Below, in pieces: positions 14,233 to 18,092 of a stretch of 18,092 nucleotides of DNA; positions within the stretch are counted from its first letter, which is position 1, and every line of letters begins with the position of its first letter. The DNA comes from Bacteroidales bacterium (GTDB taxonomy: Bacteria; Bacteroidota; Bacteroidia; Bacteroidales; FEN-979): NCBI GenBank assembly GCA_023231065.1, contig JALNWE010000061.1, positions 1-18,092 of the forward strand, read 5' to 3'. The notes beneath the pieces were generated by a model, which was given only the letters and a program-made list of their open reading frames with translations, did not search any database and was not told the origin of the DNA. A program made the translations under genes and the position numbers.

Positions 14233-14946
14233 TTAAACCAGCCCTTTCACCCGTGGTTTCCCGGCTATGAAATCTTTCAGGTAAAAAGGTTCAAAACTGG
14301 CAATGTTTTCGAAATGTTTTCCATTGAATTTTTCTTCAGCAAAGGCAGCCATAAATTGTGCTGAGGCATTAAAATCTTCAAGAAAAAAAGCATTTTGATA
14401 ACCGGAGAGAAATGATTTACACTTTGCGGCCCCGGTTCCGGCAAAAAATAAAAAGTGGGTAAACAGATTTTTCTGAAAAGTGGTTTCGTCGATGATCCGC
14501 GCTTCTGTTTCCCTGACAGTTTGTAATTCCATATTATAAATCGCGGTATAGACCTCCATCCGTCGGGCATCGATCATAGGACAAAGCAAAGAGGGGCCAG
14601 TTGAGGGATAATGGATGGCAGATAATGAATTTTTCATACCAAGGGCCATGGATTGAAGGGTGGGGATCGCAATCAATGGTTTATCCAGTGAATAACACAG
14701 TCCTTTGGAGGTAGAAACCCCGATCCGGATCCCCGTATAGGAACCCGGGCCCATACTGACTGCCACGGCATCGATCCCGGAGAGATGATGAGCCGCGGAG
14801 GTCATTACTTCTTCAATGAACAGGGTAAGCCGGGACGAATGGACGTTGGGGCCGGAAGATTCCCTGAGGGCCAGTATCCGTCCATTCAATGCCAGGGAAA
14901 CAGAACATACTTCAGTGGCGGTTTCCAGACACAGAATCAACGCCAT
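14233..14946 (-). CDS. tsaB: tRNA threonylcarbamoyladenosine biosynthesis protein TsaB
   Basis: This 237-residue cytosolic partner of TsaD is needed for N6-threonylcarbamoyladenosine at position 37 of ANN-decoding tRNAs. It has the ASKHA-fold start LILCLETATEVCSVSL (3-18), HSSRL (36-40), SMGPGSYTGIRIG (64-76) and CPMIDARRMEVY (122-133), all typical of TsaB. Residues about 106-119 form a variable loop whose DNA shows three 7-base units (14607-14627). It lies 3 bases after the adaptor gene and 12 bases before ispG, inside a four-gene operon. Confidence 0.93.
   Translation of the reverse strand: MALILCLETATEVCSVSLALNGRILALRESSGPNVHSSRLTLFIEEVMTSAAHHLSGIDAVAVSMGPGSYTGIRIGVSTSKGLCYSLDKPLIAIPTLQSMALGMKNSLSAIHYPSTGPSLLCPMIDARRMEVYTAIYNMELQTVRETEARIIDETTFQKNLFTHFLFFAGTGAAKCKSFLSGYQNAFFLEDFNASAQFMAAFAEEKFNGKHFENIASFEPFYLKDFIAGKPRVKGLV
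14607..14627 (+). repeat. Three-unit heptamer patch inside tsaB
   Basis: GATAATG (14607-14613), GATGGCA (14614-14620) and GATAATG (14621-14627) lie in register, the first and third being identical. The patch falls in the variable loop before the conserved PMIDARRMEVY motif. The unit differs from that in ispG, so a shared origin is uncertain. Confidence 0.4.
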
Positions 14947-14949
14947 GTG

Positions 14950-16329
14950 CTATTTCTCCTTGCTGAACAAATCTTTCTTATCGACTTTTTTTACTTTGTC
15001 GCCATCTTTCAGGGTCTTGGATACAACCGTAAAGGGAGATGTAATGATTTCATCGCCCTCTTTCAGCCCGGAAAGAATTTCAATATAAGTATTATCCTGG
15101 ATGCCGGTCTTTACATTTACTTTTTTGGCAAGGTCTTTATTGAGGACAAACACACATTCCTGGATCTTTTCGTTTTTCTTCTGAGAAGTTACCATTTCCA
15201 CGCGGCTATCTTCATTTTCGGTTACCGGTTTCTTCTGTTCTTTCAATTTTTCAAGACTATCCTGGGTAAGGCGGGTTGTCACAGCCTGGATTGGAACGGT
15301 CAGTGCATTTTCTGCAATTTCGGTCTGGATCTCTACTGTACATGACATGCCAGGACGGAAAGGAGAAAAATCGGGACCTTGTCCAACGAGAAGGTCTTTG
15401 TAGGAATCTTTCAGGATATGGATCTTAACGTTAAAGTTTGTGACCTGGTCAACGCTTGTCCCGGTGGTGTTGGCGGAAGTCGCTATTTCTGTGACGATTC
15501 CTTTAAATTTACGGTTCAGGTATGCATCCACCTCGATCAAAGCAGTGTCGCCCATTGAGACCCTGACGATGTCGTTTTCATTGACAAGTACCTGTGCCTC
15601 CATTTCATTGAGGTTGGCGATCCGCATGATTTCGGTGCCACTGGAGAACTGAGAAGCGCCGGTTACCCGTTCGCCTTTGAGTACACTGAGTTTGGAAACA
15701 GTGCCTTCGTTGGGGGCAAAAATGGCGGTTCGCGTAAGATCTTCTTTTGACCTTTTTAATGCGGCCTCGGAGCTTTTAACCATAAATTCAGAAGCTTTGA
15801 TATCTTCTTCGGCAGCATCAACCTGGGCCTGTGCAACCTGAAACGAAGATTTTGCCTGGTCAAAGTCTGCTTTTGAGATTACATTTTGCTGAAATAATTT
15901 TTCCTGACGATCGTAGGTGAGCCTTGAATTTTCGAACTGGGCCTTCATTTGGGCGAGCCGGGCCCTGGAATTGGCCAGGTTGGCTTTTTGTGTATTGAGG
16001 GCTGCTTCGCTTTGATCGAACTGGGAAATATAAATTTCCGGGTCAATTTTCGCCAATAAATCCCCCTGTTTTACCTGTTCCCCTTCTTTCACATAAAGTT
16101 CAACCACCTCACCGGAGATATAAGGACTGATTTTAATATCTTTTTCGGGCTGAATTTTGCCATTGGAAGAAACGGTTTGAATGATCGTCCTCCTTACCAC
16201 TTTTTCTGTGGCGATTTTAACCCCTTCATCACCACTCCCTTTCTTAACGGCAATAATTACTATGATAACCAGCGCCACTACCGAGGCGATGATGATCCAC
16301 ATTTTTTTTCTGGATTTTTTAATGGCCAT
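14950..16329 (-). CDS. Efflux periplasmic adaptor subunit (MacA/HlyD-like membrane fusion protein)
   Basis: This 459-residue membrane fusion protein bridges an inner-membrane pump to a TolC-type channel. It has a basic N-terminus (KKSRKK), one transmembrane anchor (about 10-27), a first lipoyl half with GEVVELYVKEGEQVKQGD (about 73-90), a long alpha-helical hairpin (about 100-205) rich in Ala, Gln and Lys, and a second lipoyl half at APNEGTVSKLSVLKGERV. Beta-barrel and membrane-proximal domains follow, with LVGQ and FRPGMSC. It is longer than typical MacA because of a charged insert of about 40 residues near LTQDSLEKLKEQKKP. It starts 21 bases after the TolC-like gene. No MacB or RND pump gene is adjacent. 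Confidence 0.9.
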   Translation of the reverse strand: MAIKKSRKKMWIIIASVVALVIIVIIAVKKGSGDEGVKIATEKVVRRTIIQTVSSNGKIQPEKDIKISPYISGEVVELYVKEGEQVKQGDLLAKIDPEIYISQFDQSEAALNTQKANLANSRARLAQMKAQFENSRLTYDRQEKLFQQNVISKADFDQAKSSFQVAQAQVDAAEEDIKASEFMVKSSEAALKRSKEDLTRTAIFAPNEGTVSKLSVLKGERVTGASQFSSGTEIMRIANLNEMEAQVLVNENDIVRVSMGDTALIEVDAYLNRKFKGIVTEIATSANTTGTSVDQVTNFNVKIHILKDSYKDLLVGQGPDFSPFRPGMSCTVEIQTEIAENALTVPIQAVTTRLTQDSLEKLKEQKKPVTENEDSRVEMVTSQKKNEKIQECVFVLNKDLAKKVNVKTGIQDNTYIEILSGLKEGDEIITSPFTVVSKTLKDGDKVKKVDKKDLFSKEK

Positions 16330-16350
16330 GGATAAAAGGTTTAATGCAAT

Positions 16351-17841
16351 TTACTCACGATTGATACGGATGGGATTCCCCATATAAAAATCGAGAATGG
16401 TTGTCTTAAAAATGAAATCATATTTAGCCTGAAGCAAATCGGATTGGGCTTTGGTAAGATCTTTCTTACTGTTGTTGTAATCAAAGGAAGTCATCATCCC
16501 CACGTCGAATTTCTGTTGGGTATATTTGAAAGATTCTTCCTGTGCCGTGACTTTTTCCTCGGAAGAGTTGTATTTCTGAAGGGAAGCAACCGCGTCAGCA
16601 TAAGCTTGCTCAATCAGTTTACGCAGATCCCTTTTTTTAATACCCAGGTCGAGTTCGGCCTGGGAACGGTTAATTTTTGCCTGGCTTATGGAATTCCGGC
16701 TTGACCAGCCATTGAAAATGGGGACCCGTAAATAAAATCCCAGGGATTGGTTTTCATTCTGATGAAGTTGATCGCTGAAAGAGGTTATACGCGTTGAATA
16801 ATTTCTGTAATAACCCAGAACAGTATCTCTCGAAAACTGGGTAATTCCTATTTTCTCCATTGTAATTACGGGCGCAATAGTGGGGTCGATCTCCTGTGCG
16901 GCGCCTGAATAACCAGTGCCCCACGATCCGGCAAAAGTGAGGCTGGGGTAGAGGGTCCCCCTGGCAATAGCCAATGTTTTTTGAGCGGATTGAACGCGCA
17001 ACTCTGCTGCCTGAACTTCAGGCCTTGCTTTCAGCGCATGTTCATAAATAACCTCCGGGGTGATCAGCCCCTGGGGCGCCTCTACCAGTTTCAGGGCTGG
17101 TTTTTCAACCTGAAAGTTGTGGGTAACCTCCAGGTCAATCAGTTGCTGCAAAGAAAGATAAGAAATATTTAACTTGTTTTCGGCTTCCACCAGAGAAAGT
17201 TCTTCAGCCGCTTTTTGTGCCTGTATATTAAGAAGGTCCCCTTTTGCTGATGCGCCGGCAGCGACCATTTTATCAATACGGTCAACCTGCGATGTGGTAA
17301 TTGCCAATTGTTGCTTGGCTACTTCCTGTAATTCCCCGTTGAATAAAATATCAAGGTAATATCCTGCAACTGCCAATGAAATGTTGTTTTTCATGACATC
17401 CAGATCATATTTGCTGGCAAGGACATTGATCTGATTCTTTTTCAGGGTGTTGATTTTTTGTAAACCATTGAACAGCGTGACTCCGCTTTGAAGGTAAAAG
17501 TTGTTGGAGCGCACGGTATTGGTGGCAAAGGTGTTGGTATACTGGTCGATGGTTTGCCCGAAATTCCACACATTGGTCCCATTGGCGTTTAAGTCGGGTA
17601 ACATACTGAGGGCGCTTTGTAACAAGGTTTTTTTATTGGATTCGACCATCAGTATTTGTTTCTGAATATCAAGGTTGTTTTCCAGGGCATAGTTGATACA
17701 ATCCTCCAATGTCCATATTTTTTGTGCTTGTACTGTTCCTCCCCCCGAAAGAAGCAGGAAAAGAATAAAGGTCAATGACCAAAAATACAATCGATGCAAA
17801 AACATCATACAGAATTTTTTTTCAATGGTTGTTGGCTTCAT
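16351..17841 (-). CDS. TolC-family outer-membrane efflux protein
   Basis: This 496-residue outer-membrane channel protein has an N-terminal hydrophobic signal peptide (about 14-39, ending VQAQ), then WTLEDCINYALENNLDIQKQ, the canonical opening of the outer-membrane efflux family. Two OEP repeats follow: the first around ARPEVQAAELRVQSAQKTLA, the second around NRSQAELDLGIKKRDLRKLI and YTQQKFDVGMMTSFDYNNSK. Length fits the family. Met12 and Met13 are alternative starts that would give a more usual signal peptide. It is the promoter-proximal gene of the efflux-tsaB-ispG operon; a -7-like box lies at 17853-17860. Confidence 0.92.
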   Translation of the reverse strand: MKPTTIEKKFCMMFLHRLYFWSLTFILFLLLSGGGTVQAQKIWTLEDCINYALENNLDIQKQILMVESNKKTLLQSALSMLPDLNANGTNVWNFGQTIDQYTNTFATNTVRSNNFYLQSGVTLFNGLQKINTLKKNQINVLASKYDLDVMKNNISLAVAGYYLDILFNGELQEVAKQQLAITTSQVDRIDKMVAAGASAKGDLLNIQAQKAAEELSLVEAENKLNISYLSLQQLIDLEVTHNFQVEKPALKLVEAPQGLITPEVIYEHALKARPEVQAAELRVQSAQKTLAIARGTLYPSLTFAGSWGTGYSGAAQEIDPTIAPVITMEKIGITQFSRDTVLGYYRNYSTRITSFSDQLHQNENQSLGFYLRVPIFNGWSSRNSISQAKINRSQAELDLGIKKRDLRKLIEQAYADAVASLQKYNSSEEKVTAQEESFKYTQQKFDVGMMTSFDYNNSKKDLTKAQSDLLQAKYDFIFKTTILDFYMGNPIRINRE

Positions 17842-17852
17842 ATAAGCAGGCT

Positions 17853-17860
17853 CAAAAGTA
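17853..17860 (-). promoter_or_regulatory. Candidate -7 box for the TolC-adaptor-tsaB-ispG operon
   Basis: On the minus strand this reads TACTTTTG, an exact TAnnTTTG match, but no clear TTG is found at the -33 distance. It would place transcription start only about 6 bases before the ATG at 17841, giving a very short leader. That would be eased if translation starts at Met12 or Met13. Confidence 0.4.
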
Positions 17861-17904
17861 ATGATTTTAACCTTTTACAGAGCATTAAGACGTAGAAATA
17901 GTTA

Positions 17905-17936
17905 TTTGGTTACAAAAGCAGAATAAACTATATTTG
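17905..17936 (+). promoter_or_regulatory. Bacteroidota-type promoter for the lipoprotein gene
   Basis: TTTG at 17905-17908 and TATATTTG at 17929-17936, separated by 20 bases, match both halves of the Bacteroidota housekeeping promoter (-33 TTTG, -7 TAnnTTTG) with normal spacing. The predicted leader to the ATG at 17964 is about 20 bases. Confidence 0.7.
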
Positions 17937-17963
17937 CTTATCTAATTTCCTAAACGTTATCCC

Positions 17964-18092
17964 ATGAAAACAAAACTTCTTTTTATTACTACGGTAATCA
18001 TGATTGCCGGGTTTCTTGTCCTTCCTTCCTGCAACACGCCGGAACCCATCACAGGGACGTTGACCATTACTGTTTATCAACCCAGCACCGGA
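17964..18092 (+). CDS. Lipoprotein, N-terminal part, cut by the window end
   Basis: Forty-three codons are visible, open to the window edge. They encode a signal with KTK, a hydrophobic core (about 5-20) and the lipobox LPSC (20-23), so the protein is predicted to be exported and lipidated. The mature part begins NTPEPITGTLTITVYQPSTG, a beta-rich start resembling the Ig-like or carboxypeptidase-regulatory-like repeats of Bacteroidota surface lipoproteins, but too little is present to name a family. A strong promoter lies directly upstream, and the gene is divergent from the efflux operon. Confidence 0.75.
   Translation, partial: MKTKLLFITTVIMIAGFLVLPSCNTPEPITGTLTITVYQPSTG

Noticed and set aside
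14785..15345. A 186-codon open frame on the plus strand
   Set aside because: It spans the antisense of tsaB and the adaptor gene; the Phe/Leu-rich translation is typical of a shadow frame.

Overview
The window reads as a chromosomal segment of a Bacteroidota bacterium, probably an uncultured Bacteroidales-like lineage. The assignment rests on the protein families (a Bacteroidota-type SprT-like protease, an O-antigen ligase with a long soluble loop, an MlaE/MlaF pair followed by CvpA), on exact matches to the Bacteroidota -7 promoter element TAnnTTTG in front of several genes, and on the general lack of strong Shine-Dalgarno sequences. No rRNA, tRNA, CRISPR array or intact mobile element was seen.

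Layout. Positions 1-750 hold no intact gene. They contain a long imperfect palindrome (206-321) and the wreck of a BRO-N/DinD-like antirepressor gene (about 412-735) with an internal deletion and frameshifts. Next, on the minus strand, come a GDP-mannose-forming nucleotidyltransferase (manC-type, 754-1857), an SprT-like zinc protease and a tiny Cys/His-rich lipoprotein; the last two are coupled by an ATGA overlap. On the plus strand follow MlaE-type permease, MlaF-type ATPase and a CvpA-family protein (2858-4857). They run tail to tail into a minus-strand pair, pgk and a family 9 glycosyltransferase, also ATGA-coupled. Divergent from pgk is a tight plus-strand operon (7113-11228): Nit2/YafV-type amidase, WaaE-like family 2 glycosyltransferase, membrane-anchored polysaccharide deacetylase and O-antigen ligase. 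After a minus-strand beta-barrel protein and a plus-strand YegS/DagK-type lipid kinase comes a minus-strand operon transcribed as TolC-like, periplasmic adaptor, tsaB, ispG (17841 down to 12997). A new plus-strand lipoprotein gene with a textbook Bacteroidota promoter is cut by the window end.

Functionally most of the window serves the cell envelope: sugar-nucleotide supply, LPS core and O-antigen assembly, phospholipid trafficking, lipid phosphorylation and efflux. Housekeeping genes (pgk, ispG, tsaB) are embedded in these operons. I see no convincing new multi-gene system. The most unusual signal is a run of 7-bp-periodic DNA, eleven heptamers in register, lying in-frame inside ispG. Shorter heptamer patches lie inside the family 2 glycosyltransferase and tsaB, which suggests a heptameric repeat that expands or spreads within coding sequence at tolerant loops.
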